Shown: positions 32,790 through 42,401 of the stretch, one piece after another
Position numbering within the stretch: the first letter of the stretch is position 1
How the letters are laid out: each line of letters begins with the position of its first letter
Origin: Lachnospiraceae bacterium
GTDB taxonomy: Bacteria; Bacillota; Clostridia; Lachnospirales; Lachnospiraceae
Length of the DNA: 64,000 bases
Assembly (NCBI GenBank): GCA_910575275.1
Contig: CAJTEE010000002.1
Coordinates: 248,001-312,000 of the forward strand
Direction of reading: 5' to 3'
Translations under genes and position numbers: made by a program
The notes under the pieces: generated by a model
Told to the model about the DNA's origin: nothing
The model's input: the letters and a program-made list of their open reading frames with translations, nothing else
Databases searched by the model: none

Positions 32790-34613
32790 ATGGAACAGGG
32801 GAAGCGGCCGCTATTGACGATTGGCATCATCTTTAAAAATGAAATACGGAGCCTGGAGCGGTGCCTTAAGGCGCTTGCACCGCTGCGGGAGGCAATTCCC
32901 TGCGAGCTGATCCTGGCGGATACGGGATCGGACGATGGGAGCCGGGAGGCTGCGGCGCGATATGCGGATCTCCTGTTTGACTTTCCCTGGGTGAATGATT
33001 TTGCGGCGGCAAGGAATGCGGTGCTTGAGAAAGCGTCCGGGGAGTGGTATCTGACCGTGGATACGGATGAATATCTGGATGCGGATATTTCGGAATTGCG
33101 CACCTTCCTCCGGGAGGATGGACAGGGAAAGAATATCGCCTCGGTAGTGGTACGCAATTATGAGACGCTGGAAATGAACGGGGATTACGCGGACCTTCTG
33201 GCGGTGCGGTTAGTCAGGCTTATGCCGGGCGTGCGTTATGAAAATGCGGTGCATGAGCAGCTCGTGTTCCCGAGGGGGACGGAGCGGAGCCTGGGGACGC
33301 TTTCCCGTACGATCCTGCATCACGACGGATACGCGAAGACGGCGGAGGAGAAGGAAAGGGAAAAGCAGGATCGGAACCGTGCCCTTTTAAAGGAAAGGCT
33401 GGCGGCGGAGCCGGAGAATCTCTCGCACTTGGTGCACTATATCGAGAGTTCGAGAGGGCGGGAGGACTATCTGGAGACGGTGCGCCGGAGTGTGCGCCTG
33501 GTGAAGGAGAAAAAAGCGGGCTGGGAGTATTTCGGCCCGGCGGTTCTGCGCAACGCGGTGCGTGCGGCGTATGAGGGGGAGCTGGAAGTGGAGTTAAGCG
33601 AGTGGATTTCCTGCGCGGAGAGGCAATTTCCGGAATCCTTCCTGACGAAGATTGATGTGGAGTGTTATGCGTGCGCGCATGGCTGGAACAAGGGGGACTA
33701 TACGGAGTGCATCCGGCGCGGGGAGCGTTATCTTGCGGCGCTTGCGGAGTACCGAGCGGGGCGCGGAGAAAGAGAAACGCTTTTAAGCAGTGTGGTTTTT
33801 CTGGCGTCGCCGGCGAAGGAGAGGCAGACACGTCTGTTTTTGACGGAGGCGTGCTTGAAGGCGGGGGATCCGGAGCAGGCCGGGGACTTCCTGGGGGATA
33901 TTTTACAGGAGAACGCATGTAGCCCGGTGCGTGCGGAGGAGATGGAAGAACTGCTGTGGTTGGAGAGGGCCGTGCAGGAGGCGGTACGGGAGTTTAGCTG
34001 GAGTCTGAAAGACGGTGGCAAAAAAGCGGCAGGAGAGACCGGAGCCAGCGAGATGAAAGAGGCAGAGCTTCCGGAAATAGGCATGGAGAACGCAGAGAGG
34101 AAAGCTCTGAAGGCAGGCAACACAGGCAAAGAAGTCGGGAGCCGAAAGACACACAGCACGAAGAAGCCAAGTCATGGGAATAGGGGCATGGCCCTGGCGC
34201 GCCTGTTTGCGCGGGTGGAGGAGAGCTTTCTGCCGGCGTATTACAAGGCGGAGGTTCTGCGTGAGGAGAATATCGTGCTGCTGCCGGCAAATAGGCGGTT
34301 CGGCTGGTACTCTATCCGTGCGTTCGCGGCGCTGGATGCGGGGGATCTGGCGGGCTATGTAAGGCAGCTCAAGGCGGGACTTGACGCCTGCGCGGAGCGC
34401 AAGGATATGGTGGAATATCTGACGGAGGAGACGCCGGAGCTAAAGAGGCTGGCGCCTGCGCCGGAGCTGTTGGAGTTAGCGAAGCAGGTACGGATGATTC
34501 TTTCGATGTACCCGGCAGATTCGCCGGCAGTGGCGGCATTGAAGGCGAGTCCCGCATACCGGCAGGTGGCATGGCTGATCGAGGGCGGGGAGAAGGAAAC
34601 AGGAAAGAGCTGA
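32790..34613 (+). CDS. GT2 glycosyltransferase with helical repeat C-terminus (paralogue 2)
   Basis: A 607-residue paralogue of the preceding gene. It shares LLTIGIIFKNEIRSLERCLK, ILADTGSDDGSREAAARYAD, DFPWVNDFAAARNAV and TVDTDEYLDAD. The helical C-terminal part aligns too, but about 55 residues of Lys/Glu/Gly/Ser-rich linker (residues about 408-462) are inserted relative to paralogue 1. The ATG at 32790 follows AAAGGAG. A hairpin, CGACCG with CGGTCG near 32650, lies between the paralogues. They may add successive sugars or act on different Ser/Thr sites. Confidence 0.88.
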   Translation: MEQGKRPLLTIGIIFKNEIRSLERCLKALAPLREAIPCELILADTGSDDGSREAAARYADLLFDFPWVNDFAAARNAVLEKASGEWYLTVDTDEYLDADISELRTFLREDGQGKNIASVVVRNYETLEMNGDYADLLAVRLVRLMPGVRYENAVHEQLVFPRGTERSLGTLSRTILHHDGYAKTAEEKEREKQDRNRALLKERLAAEPENLSHLVHYIESSRGREDYLETVRRSVRLVKEKKAGWEYFGPAVLRNAVRAAYEGELEVELSEWISCAERQFPESFLTKIDVECYACAHGWNKGDYTECIRRGERYLAALAEYRAGRGERETLLSSVVFLASPAKERQTRLFLTEACLKAGDPEQAGDFLGDILQENACSPVRAEEMEELLWLERAVQEAVREFSWSLKDGGKKAAGETGASEMKEAELPEIGMENAERKALKAGNTGKEVGSRKTHSTKKPSHGNRGMALARLFARVEESFLPAYYKAEVLREENIVLLPANRRFGWYSIRAFAALDAGDLAGYVRQLKAGLDACAERKDMVEYLTEETPELKRLAPAPELLELAKQVRMILSMYPADSPAVAALKASPAYRQVAWLIEGGEKETGKS

Positions 34614-34704
34614 GAAGGCGGGCCTGAAGGAAACGGAAAATGGCGGCAAAGAGAAAATGCCGGCCAGAGAAAAAAGAAAAAGGCCGAAAGCGGAAGGAAA
34701 AGCA

Positions 34705-36051
34705 ATGAGGAGAGCGAAAAAGAAGCAGGCGGAAGCACTCATACGCATACTCGAGGAGGCCCAGGAGAGCTTCCGGAAGAGTCTGGATTCGGGGAAGCTT
34801 TTGGAGGCCATGGAGCTTTTGGAATACTGCCAGGGAGAGGCGATCGAGCTGGGAGGCAGGATCGAGGAGGCCGAGGGGGAAGGAACGGAGGCCGTTGCGC
34901 TCTTAGAGGAGTACTGTGAGGTGGTGTACCGGTTTCATGAGGAGCTTGCAGGAGGAAAGGGATACTCCGCAAGCCGGATGTACCGGGGCTTGAAGAAGCT
35001 GTTGGTTAGGATTGAGAACGAGATCAAGTATGCGATCAAGGAACGGACGGAAGCGGTATTCCTGCCGTACAAGGCGTCGATGTGGGACAGCCTGGATAGT
35101 GTGTGGAGGGCGGCGGACGCGGATCCGGACTGCGACGCGTACGTGGTGCCGATCCCATATTATGACAAGACGCCAGACGGGAAGATCGGTCAGATACACT
35201 TTGAGATCGGAGAGTATCCGAAGGATGTGCCAGTGGTGGATTATCGGGAATATGATTTTGAGAAGCGGCGGGCGGATTATATTTTTATACATAATCCATA
35301 TGATAATAACAATTATATAACAAGCGTACTGCCCTGTTTTTATTCCACGAATTTAAAAAAGAATACGGATTGTCTGGTATATATACCTTATTTTATATTG
35401 AACGAGATAGAGCCGGAAATGAAAAGAGCCGCGGAAAAGATCGAACATTTCTGTCTGACGCCGGGCGTACTGAACGCGGATAAAGTAATCGTGCAGTCAG
35501 AGGCGATGCGGCGGATTTATGTGGATGTGCTGACGAGGACGTATGGGGAGGAAAGGCGTGCGTACTGGGAGGAAAAGATTTTAGGGCTGGGATCTCCGAA
35601 GGTGGACATGGCGGCCCGTATCCAGAGGGAGGATGTGGAGCTGCCGGAGGAATGGAGGAGGGCAATCCAAAAGCCGGACGGGGGATGGAAAAAGGTAGTT
35701 CTGTATAATACGAGCGTGAGCGCGCTGCTGAAGTATGGGGAACGGATGCTTGAGAAGATGCGGCGGGTGTTTGGTGTGTTTGAGGGGAAGAAGGAGGATA
35801 TAGCGCTCGTATGGCGTCCGCATCCGCTGATCCAGGCGACGATCGAGTCGATGCGTCCGAGGCTGTGGGAGGAGTATCAGAGGCTGGTGGAGGAGTACCG
35901 GGAGGCAGGCTGGGGAATCTACGACGATTCGGCAGAGCTTGACCGGGCGCTGGCGGTGAGCGACGTGTATTATGGGGATTGGAGTTCATTGGTGGAGTTG
36001 TGCCGGAAGATAGGGAAACCGGTGATGATACAGGATGCGGAAACGGAGTGA
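34705..36051 (+). CDS. CDP-glycerol glycerophosphotransferase-like GT-B protein
   Basis: A 448-residue cytoplasmic protein. A charged coiled-coil-like N-terminus (to about residue 100) precedes a GT-B-like domain. The C-terminal part has LVWRPHPLIQATIESM, then YDDSAELDRALAVSDVYYGD and SSLVELCRKIGKPVM, which matches the nucleotide-binding side of TagB/TagF-type glycerophosphotransferases. It could add a glycerol-phosphate or sugar to the glycan. The ATG at 34705 follows AAGGAAAAG; an ATG at 34657 is less well placed. It lacks the membrane-targeting region of true teichoic-acid polymerases. Confidence 0.75.
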   Translation: MRRAKKKQAEALIRILEEAQESFRKSLDSGKLLEAMELLEYCQGEAIELGGRIEEAEGEGTEAVALLEEYCEVVYRFHEELAGGKGYSASRMYRGLKKLLVRIENEIKYAIKERTEAVFLPYKASMWDSLDSVWRAADADPDCDAYVVPIPYYDKTPDGKIGQIHFEIGEYPKDVPVVDYREYDFEKRRADYIFIHNPYDNNNYITSVLPCFYSTNLKKNTDCLVYIPYFILNEIEPEMKRAAEKIEHFCLTPGVLNADKVIVQSEAMRRIYVDVLTRTYGEERRAYWEEKILGLGSPKVDMAARIQREDVELPEEWRRAIQKPDGGWKKVVLYNTSVSALLKYGERMLEKMRRVFGVFEGKKEDIALVWRPHPLIQATIESMRPRLWEEYQRLVEEYREAGWGIYDDSAELDRALAVSDVYYGDWSSLVELCRKIGKPVMIQDAETE

Positions 36052-36057
36052 AAAGAG

Positions 36058-38157
36058 ATGAGAAATATGGAAGCGGACAGAAATACGGAAAAAAGAACGA
36101 AAAAGCTTGTTGTTGTATTGGGGATGCATCGGAGCGGGACTTCTCTGGTAACGCAACTGTGTCAGCGTATGGGCGCGTATTTGGGAAGCGAAGACGAATT
36201 GATGCCGGCATCTAAAGCGAATCCGGATGGGTATTTTGAAAATCTGGAGATTTACCGCCTGAACGAGACATTGCTGCATTCCTGCGGCAGAGAATGGTAT
36301 AGCCTGGAGCCGGCCGAAGTGGATCTCTCTTGTCAACAGACAGAAAAGATAGTAGAAGATTTGAGGGGGATTCTCCAAAAACTTCTTGAAAAGAGCGATG
36401 TGGTTGCCGTAAAGGATCCGAGAATCTGTATTTTGCTGCCGGTATGGGAAAAGGTTTTAAAGCAGCTGGGGGCTGAGATCACATATGTTTGGGCGGTCAG
36501 AAATCCTTTAGAGGTGGCGGAATCCCTGAAAAAAAGGGCCGGCTACAGCCGGAGACATAGTCTGCTTCTCTGGGTTCATCATAATCTTGAAGTTCTTAAG
36601 TATCTCAAAGGGAAGAAATACTGCCTGCTTCATTACCAGGAAGTATTGGAGAACGGACAGGCGTGCAAAAAACTGGGGGCTTTGTTTGAAAAAGATATGG
36701 ATGACGGATGGGAGAAAGAATTGCGTGTAGTGGTGAAGCAGGAATATCGCCATTCGAAGCATTCCAGGCAGGAGGTGCAGGAATTGCAGGAGGATCTGCC
36801 GTCAGATTTATATAATAGAATCTCAACAGAGACTATATCTGCTCCGCTCTGTATCCGACCGGGGACAGGGCGGCAGAAAGAACAGGAGACAGAGATTGAA
36901 GCGCTGAAGGAGCGATATATGAAGGAGGTAAGGGCAGCAAATGACAGAAATATGGACTATGCGTTCCTGGAAAATAATGGCTGCCTAAGTGAAAAGAAAA
37001 TTGTTATTTATGGGACGGGAAATTGTGGCAAACGAGCAGCAGAAATGCTGCAGCGGTTAGGATACAGCATAGTTTGCTTTTGCGATAGAGATCGTCTTAA
37101 GCAAAGGTATAGCTTGATGGGGAAAAAGGTAGCTTCGCTTGCAGAAATAGAGGAAAAAGGGAATCTGTTGTTTGTGATAGCAACGGAAAACGCTAAGACG
37201 AGAAAGGAAGCTGAACAAACGGTATCCTGTGTGAAGGGGGCACAATTTCTTTCGTTTTTTGCGTTGGAATTGGCATGGGCTTCTTCTGTGAGGGATGATG
37301 GGACGATGGCAGACTGGGCGGATTCGTATGCGCTTTGGTACAGAAACTTGGAAATGCGCGGCAACAACATTCGGAGTGCATGTCGCTGCCCGGTTTTGGT
37401 CTATCAGAACGAAATGGTTGGAGCCTCTGCAGTTTCGGAAAGCCTTTGGAAAGCAGGCGTCGAGAACGCGCATATCCATAGAATTTTCTATAAAGATGAC
37501 ATTGTCCGAAAATTGATTTTTGGAGACGGGCAGGAAAATCCGGCGGAGAGTACGAATGCTTTCCGGTTTTCTGATACGGAATATGTAAGACGTATCAAAG
37601 CCGAAATGAAGAATAAGAAAATCATTACGCTGGTGAGGGAACCGATTGCAGTTGACTTGTCTACAGTATTTCAATGGATTGGAACAGGGGAGGCGAGGAG
37701 ATATCTGGCAAAACGATTCCGACAAGGAAAGACCCTTCCTCAAATCACTGTAGAATTGATGGTAAAAATTCAAAATCGCTTGTTTGATTGGTTTGACGAG
37801 GAATTGAGAGAATTATGTGGGATTCATGTGCTTGCTTTTCCCTTCGATAAAGAAAAAGGCTATACGACTCTTTCAGAAAATGGAGTGGAGGTATTGCTGA
37901 TAAAAACAGAGAAGCTTTCAGGGCTGACAGAGGTAATCCGGGATTTTACGGACAACCGTCAGATTATATTGTCGGATGGGAACGCAGGAAATGAAAAAGA
38001 ATATGCACATATATACAAGGCGGTAAAGGAACGGATTACGCTCCCTAAGGAATATGTGGAGCATTATTACAATCACAATCCCTATATGGATCATTTTTAT
38101 TCAAAAAAGGAGCAGGAACATTTCCTGCATCAATGGAGTTCGTGTATTACCGATTAG
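36058..38157 (+). CDS. Two-domain sulfotransferase-like protein, N-terminal site intact
   Basis: A 699-residue protein in three parts. The N-terminal sulfotransferase-like domain has a clean PAPS 5'-phosphosulfate loop, LGMHRSGTSLVTQL (about residues 21-34), and a 3'-phosphate motif, RNPLEVAESL. The middle part (about 314-400) has a Rossmann-like VIYGTGNCGKRAAEML. The C-terminal domain resembles a second sulfotransferase: VLVYQNEMVGASAVSESL (about 446-463), in which the expected KVGSST is degraded to MVGASA, and a 3'-phosphate motif VREPIAVDLSTVFQW. It neighbours the PAPS-forming genes 42402-45159. I infer sulfation of a glycan. The DNA is visibly more AT-rich than the glycosyltransferases before it. 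Confidence 0.8.
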   Translation: MRNMEADRNTEKRTKKLVVVLGMHRSGTSLVTQLCQRMGAYLGSEDELMPASKANPDGYFENLEIYRLNETLLHSCGREWYSLEPAEVDLSCQQTEKIVEDLRGILQKLLEKSDVVAVKDPRICILLPVWEKVLKQLGAEITYVWAVRNPLEVAESLKKRAGYSRRHSLLLWVHHNLEVLKYLKGKKYCLLHYQEVLENGQACKKLGALFEKDMDDGWEKELRVVVKQEYRHSKHSRQEVQELQEDLPSDLYNRISTETISAPLCIRPGTGRQKEQETEIEALKERYMKEVRAANDRNMDYAFLENNGCLSEKKIVIYGTGNCGKRAAEMLQRLGYSIVCFCDRDRLKQRYSLMGKKVASLAEIEEKGNLLFVIATENAKTRKEAEQTVSCVKGAQFLSFFALELAWASSVRDDGTMADWADSYALWYRNLEMRGNNIRSACRCPVLVYQNEMVGASAVSESLWKAGVENAHIHRIFYKDDIVRKLIFGDGQENPAESTNAFRFSDTEYVRRIKAEMKNKKIITLVREPIAVDLSTVFQWIGTGEARRYLAKRFRQGKTLPQITVELMVKIQNRLFDWFDEELRELCGIHVLAFPFDKEKGYTTLSENGVEVLLIKTEKLSGLTEVIRDFTDNRQIILSDGNAGNEKEYAHIYKAVKERITLPKEYVEHYYNHNPYMDHFYSKKEQEHFLHQWSSCITD

Positions 38158-38185
38158 GGATTTCATAGAAAGGCAGATTATGTAA

Positions 38186-40057
38186 ATGAAAAAAATTAGT
38201 ATCGTATTGGGTATGTGCAGAAACGAAGGCCCTATAGCGGCTCATATTTATCAAAGAATGGACGTTGCTGAAAATAGTTCGGCAGAGTATATCGGGAATA
38301 GGGAGATAGCCGACATTGATGAGGAGCTTCTGCGTTTTTATGATAAGAAATGGTATGCTTTGGAGGATTTCAAACCGAATTTTAACAGCCAGCGGATAAA
38401 AGGAGCGATCGAAAAACTGAAAGCAATTGTTCAGAAATTATCCAAAGAAAAGGATATGGTTGTCATTTACGATCCGAAAATAACGGAGCTTTTGCCTGTA
38501 TGGGAAAAGGTCTTGAACGGACTGGAAGCGGAAACACAATATATATGGCTGTTTCAAAATCCCCTGGAAGCGGCAGAATCCCTGCAAAAAAGAAACGGAT
38601 ACAGCAAAGAGCACGGCCTGTTGCTCTGGATTCATTATAACCTTACTATTTTAAAATTTTTATCAGAAAAATCGTATCAGCTGATAGACCTTGACAATTC
38701 AGGTCACGGCGCCAGGGGAATCCGGAATCTGCCAAGGGGGCTTTCGTCTACGTTATATGAGAATCTGGTAAGAAAACAGGAACGAGAGTTGGACATATCG
38801 GATCTGGAAAAACAATATACGGAGAGCAGATCGCAAAAAGGAGAATTTATAGACTATCAGGTATTGGAAAATATCAAAAATCTGCATGGAAAGGAAATTA
38901 TTATTTACGGAGCAGGAGGGTATGGCAAGAGAGCGGCAAGGATGTTGTCGGATCTGGAGTGTGACAGATTTGATTTTTGTGATAAGAGCGCTTCGAAACA
39001 GGGAACAAGCCTTATGGGAGGCAGGGTTTTTTCCGTCTCAGAAATTGAAAGCCGAGAGAATCTTCTTTTTATTGTCGCCATTGAAAACATGGATATCAGA
39101 AAAGAAATGGAACAAACGCTGTCCTATATAAAGGGCGCGCGTTTTCTCTCCTTTCTTGCTCTGAATTTAGCCTGGAATTGTCTGAAAAGGGATTATACAA
39201 CCATTGATGCGAGAATAGAGTCCCTGTCTTCCTGGTATGAGAATTTGGGAGGGCGTGGCAGCAGGATTGATTATCTATGTAGTTGCCCGGTACTGGTTTA
39301 TCAAAACGGAAAAGTAGGCTCATCAACGGTTTCGGTCAGTTTGAGAAATGCAGGCATAGAAAATATACATATCCATAGATTCCTTTTTGTGAATGATATT
39401 CATGGGAGGCTGCTTCTTGGGGATGAGTGGTTTAAAAGCGTGGAAAGCTCCGTGGCGTACCGTCCTCATTTTGCGGAGTATATGCGCTATGTTAAGAGTA
39501 AAATGAAGCATAAAAAAATTATAACCCTGGTAAGAGATCCGATCGCCGTTAATTTATCTTCCGTGTTTCAATGGATCGAGATCGGCATTGCGGATCGATA
39601 TATTGCGGAGCGACTGAAAAAGGGAAGGACATTTGCTCAAGCCGTTTCTGACCTCATGATAAAGATTCAGGATCGATTGTTCAATTGGTTTTCTGAAGAA
39701 TTAAAGGAGCTGTGCGGCATTGATGTTTTTGCGTATCCCTTTGACAAGGAGAAAGGGTATACGATAATTTCACAGGACACGATAGAAGTGCTGGTTATAA
39801 AAACGGAAAAATTATCGCAGATGACAGAAGTGATTCAGAATTTTATGGATAATCGAAAATTTGAGCTGTTGAACACCAATGTCGGAAGTGAAAAAGAATA
39901 TGCCCATATCTATAAAGAGGTAAAAAAACATCTCGTGCTTCCAAGGAAATATGTGGAGTACTACTATATCGACAATCCCTATATGGATCATTTCTATTCA
40001 AGAGAAGAACAGAACCGATTTTTGAATCAATGGATGCAATATGTGAAAGCGGATTGA
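38186..40057 (+). CDS. Two-domain sulfotransferase-like protein, C-terminal site intact
   Basis: A 623-residue paralogue with the same three-part layout. Here the N-terminal loop is degraded (LGMCRNEGPIAAHI instead of GMHRSGTS), and the matching 3'-phosphate motif reads QNPLEAAESL, having lost Arg. The middle Rossmann-like module is IIYGAGGYGKRAARML (about residue 238). The C-terminal sulfotransferase site is canonical: VLVYQNGKVGSSTVSVSL (about 370-387) and VRDPIAVNLSSVFQW (about 449-463). It therefore complements the upstream paralogue, which keeps the N-terminal site. A 28-base gap separates the genes, with AAAGG as a weak ribosome site. Confidence 0.8.
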   Translation: MKKISIVLGMCRNEGPIAAHIYQRMDVAENSSAEYIGNREIADIDEELLRFYDKKWYALEDFKPNFNSQRIKGAIEKLKAIVQKLSKEKDMVVIYDPKITELLPVWEKVLNGLEAETQYIWLFQNPLEAAESLQKRNGYSKEHGLLLWIHYNLTILKFLSEKSYQLIDLDNSGHGARGIRNLPRGLSSTLYENLVRKQERELDISDLEKQYTESRSQKGEFIDYQVLENIKNLHGKEIIIYGAGGYGKRAARMLSDLECDRFDFCDKSASKQGTSLMGGRVFSVSEIESRENLLFIVAIENMDIRKEMEQTLSYIKGARFLSFLALNLAWNCLKRDYTTIDARIESLSSWYENLGGRGSRIDYLCSCPVLVYQNGKVGSSTVSVSLRNAGIENIHIHRFLFVNDIHGRLLLGDEWFKSVESSVAYRPHFAEYMRYVKSKMKHKKIITLVRDPIAVNLSSVFQWIEIGIADRYIAERLKKGRTFAQAVSDLMIKIQDRLFNWFSEELKELCGIDVFAYPFDKEKGYTIISQDTIEVLVIKTEKLSQMTEVIQNFMDNRKFELLNTNVGSEKEYAHIYKEVKKHLVLPRKYVEYYYIDNPYMDHFYSREEQNRFLNQWMQYVKAD

Positions 40058-40075
40058 TAAAGGATGAGAAACGGG

Positions 40076-40921
40076 ATGCTTGAATTAGAAAGAATCAGCT
40101 GCCATGATTTTATTGAATTTGATGGTTATGCATGGTTTTCCAACTGGTTTTATAACGGTCTGTTTCAGGTCGAGATCGAGACAGGGAAAACGAAGTTTTT
40201 AGGGGGCTTCGAGGATGAGAAGCCATATGCAAGGAATATTCATTGGGAAACCTTTAAACGGGATGAAAAAATTTATTTTTGCCCGTGGAAAGGAAGACAT
40301 CTGCATACTTATGATTTAACAAGGCGTTCTTTGCAGTCCATCGAGATCCGGAAAGAGTCGGAAGGATTTTTTACGGTTCAGGATATTCTATTGGCTGGAA
40401 ACGAAGTTTTTTGTGTGCCCGAACAACAAAATGCGAAAATCAAGAGGATCGATTTACAGTCACAAAAGGTCACGGAAGTAAATAGGAAGGTAGATCTCCA
40501 AGGGAAAAAAATATCAGAGCGCAGAGAAGCATTTCCGGCCGCCGGACGTATAGAGGAGCTTCATACGGGGCATGCGGATGAATTTTTCTGGCGGCGGTCA
40601 GCCGATAAAAAATGGCATGCGTTTTTGCCGGAGGGCCGCCGGCTGCTTTGCTATATGGAAGAATCGGACGAGCTGGAGACAATCCCGCTTACCCTGATCA
40701 ATGGAGACGAGCTGGAAGCATACTTGTACAGGGTAAAAAAAGAGCAGGTGAAAAGAAAAATAGCAACAGAGAAAGCGATGCGATATGAGGAGTTTTTTAA
40801 AATCCTGGAAAATGAAAAGATTTGCCGTGAAACGGATTTGTCGGATCGTGTCGGGGTTGGAAAAACAATCTGGGAAACAATCTGTCAAGCAAAATCAAAC
40901 ACGGCGAAAATGAGGGATTGA
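40076..40921 (+). CDS. Unknown protein, possibly a partial beta-propeller
   Basis: A 281-residue protein with no recognised family. Short beta-strand-like blades recur: FSNWFYNGLFQVEIETGKT, KIYFCPWKGRHLHTYDLTRR, VFCVPEQQNAKIKRIDL and a later DKKWHAFLPEGRRLLCY. This recalls beta-propeller repeats, though only three to four blades are visible. The last 60 residues are charged and helical. The ATG at 40064 sits directly against AAAGG, too close, so 40076 is preferred. It lies between the sulfotransferase-like genes and the fucosyltransferase-like gene, whose ATG is one base after its stop. Confidence 0.65.
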   Translation: MLELERISCHDFIEFDGYAWFSNWFYNGLFQVEIETGKTKFLGGFEDEKPYARNIHWETFKRDEKIYFCPWKGRHLHTYDLTRRSLQSIEIRKESEGFFTVQDILLAGNEVFCVPEQQNAKIKRIDLQSQKVTEVNRKVDLQGKKISERREAFPAAGRIEELHTGHADEFFWRRSADKKWHAFLPEGRRLLCYMEESDELETIPLTLINGDELEAYLYRVKKEQVKRKIATEKAMRYEEFFKILENEKICRETDLSDRVGVGKTIWETICQAKSNTAKMRD

Positions 40922-40922
40922 T

Positions 40923-42398
40923 ATGAGATATATGATTTGGGGAGCGGGAGGGACGGCAAAGCATTTTTTGATGCGGCATATGAATGAATATTTTTTCCGG
41001 AACCCGATCGTTGCGTTCGTAGATAACGACAAAAAGAAAGAGGGCAAAATTTTTGCGGGGGAGCGGGTAAAAATTATTTCTCCCTCTGAAATCAGAGAAT
41101 ATGATTTTGATGTGATCCTGATATGCTGTAAGGACGAGAAATCCGTTATCCGACAAATCAGAAATCAACTGCAGCTTCAGACGCCGATCCAGACGATGCG
41201 AGAAATTTGTGCGGTTATGTATCAGTTGTACCACGATAAAATGAAAATTTATGATAAAAAAATTCTCATGATTGGGGATTTACGTTACAGGGAATCAAAC
41301 TTAGCTCGTACGTATATGTTCCGAAAAATAGAATACAGCGATAGCAGCCAAATAGAAAATATAGGGGATGCAAGCTTTGATTACATACTTTGTCCTCAAA
41401 TACATGAGTGCCTGGATTTGAGTATCAGTAAAAATTACAGGGGAGCCGAAACAGAGCGCGAGTGGATTGACAAGCTTGTGGCGACAGGGAAGGTCGAGCG
41501 GAAAAAAATCTTAACCTTTTCTGTTGTTTGGATCTACGCGAATGTGGATAGGGAATATTCTCTGGGGGAGGAAAATCCGGATAAGAAAATTCTTCTGATC
41601 AAGCCTGCCGGAATCAATACAGGTCTGGGGGGAGTGGTTATAGGAGCTCTCCGGAATATAGAGTATGCAAAAAGAAATCATATGATACCCGTTATTGATA
41701 TGGAATCGCAGAAAAATAATTACATAACGGACGATGAAGTAGGGAAAGTAAACGGCTGGGAAAAGTTTTTCTTACAACCCGCCGGATGTCATGTAAAGGA
41801 TATACAAAGAAGCAGGAATATCGTGGAAAGCTCGAGATCACGGTTCGGGACAGAGGCGATTGATTTAAGGGAAAATTTGCGGCTTCAGCCAGGGCTGGAG
41901 AAGGAGATCGAGGAATATTGCAGTAAATATTTTAAGGATGAAAATAAAATTTTAGGCGTATTGGTCAGAGGAAGCGATTATGTAAATATGAAGCCATTTG
42001 GTCATGCGATTCAACCGGATTTGGATATGGTTATGGAAGCGGTAGATAGGAAATATAGTTCCAGAAAGTATGATTTGATTTATGTATGTACGGAAGAAGA
42101 ACAGATTCTTACTCTTTTTTGTGAAAAATTTCATGATAAGGTCTTTTACCATCCCGCTGCGAGAGTGAAAGGGAAAGAAAACGGTTATTTAGCGCAAAGC
42201 TCTTTGTACAAGGACAACGATCCATATCGTGTGGGGGCGGATTATTGGATCGCATTGTGTGCATTATCCAGATGCAACGCACTTGTGGCAGGAAACTGCG
42301 GCGGTACACAGGTGGCCCTTATGTTAAACCAGAATCAATATGAAGACGTATATATCTTTCAGCTTGGACAGTATGGGATCGAGGATACGGAGGTTTAG
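40923..42398 (+). CDS. Fucosyltransferase-superfamily-like protein with N-terminal Rossmann module
   Basis: A 491-residue protein. Residues 1-75 form the Rossmann-like module seen throughout the locus (MRYMIWGAGGTAKHFLMR, then VAFVDNDKKKEGKIF). The C-terminal half has features of the GT11/GT23/O-fucosyltransferase GT-B superfamily: LLIKPAGINTGLGGVVIGAL, LGVLVRGSDYVNMKP (an HxRxxD-like position with Val-Arg-Gly-Ser-Asp), IYVCTEEEQIL, and ALSRCNALVAGNCGGTQVAL near the end. A deoxysugar donor such as GDP-fucose is possible but not proven. GAGGG within the previous gene's end is its ribosome site. Confidence 0.65.
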   Translation: MRYMIWGAGGTAKHFLMRHMNEYFFRNPIVAFVDNDKKKEGKIFAGERVKIISPSEIREYDFDVILICCKDEKSVIRQIRNQLQLQTPIQTMREICAVMYQLYHDKMKIYDKKILMIGDLRYRESNLARTYMFRKIEYSDSSQIENIGDASFDYILCPQIHECLDLSISKNYRGAETEREWIDKLVATGKVERKKILTFSVVWIYANVDREYSLGEENPDKKILLIKPAGINTGLGGVVIGALRNIEYAKRNHMIPVIDMESQKNNYITDDEVGKVNGWEKFFLQPAGCHVKDIQRSRNIVESSRSRFGTEAIDLRENLRLQPGLEKEIEEYCSKYFKDENKILGVLVRGSDYVNMKPFGHAIQPDLDMVMEAVDRKYSSRKYDLIYVCTEEEQILTLFCEKFHDKVFYHPAARVKGKENGYLAQSSLYKDNDPYRVGADYWIALCALSRCNALVAGNCGGTQVALMLNQNQYEDVYIFQLGQYGIEDTEV

Positions 42399-42401
42399 AC
42401 A

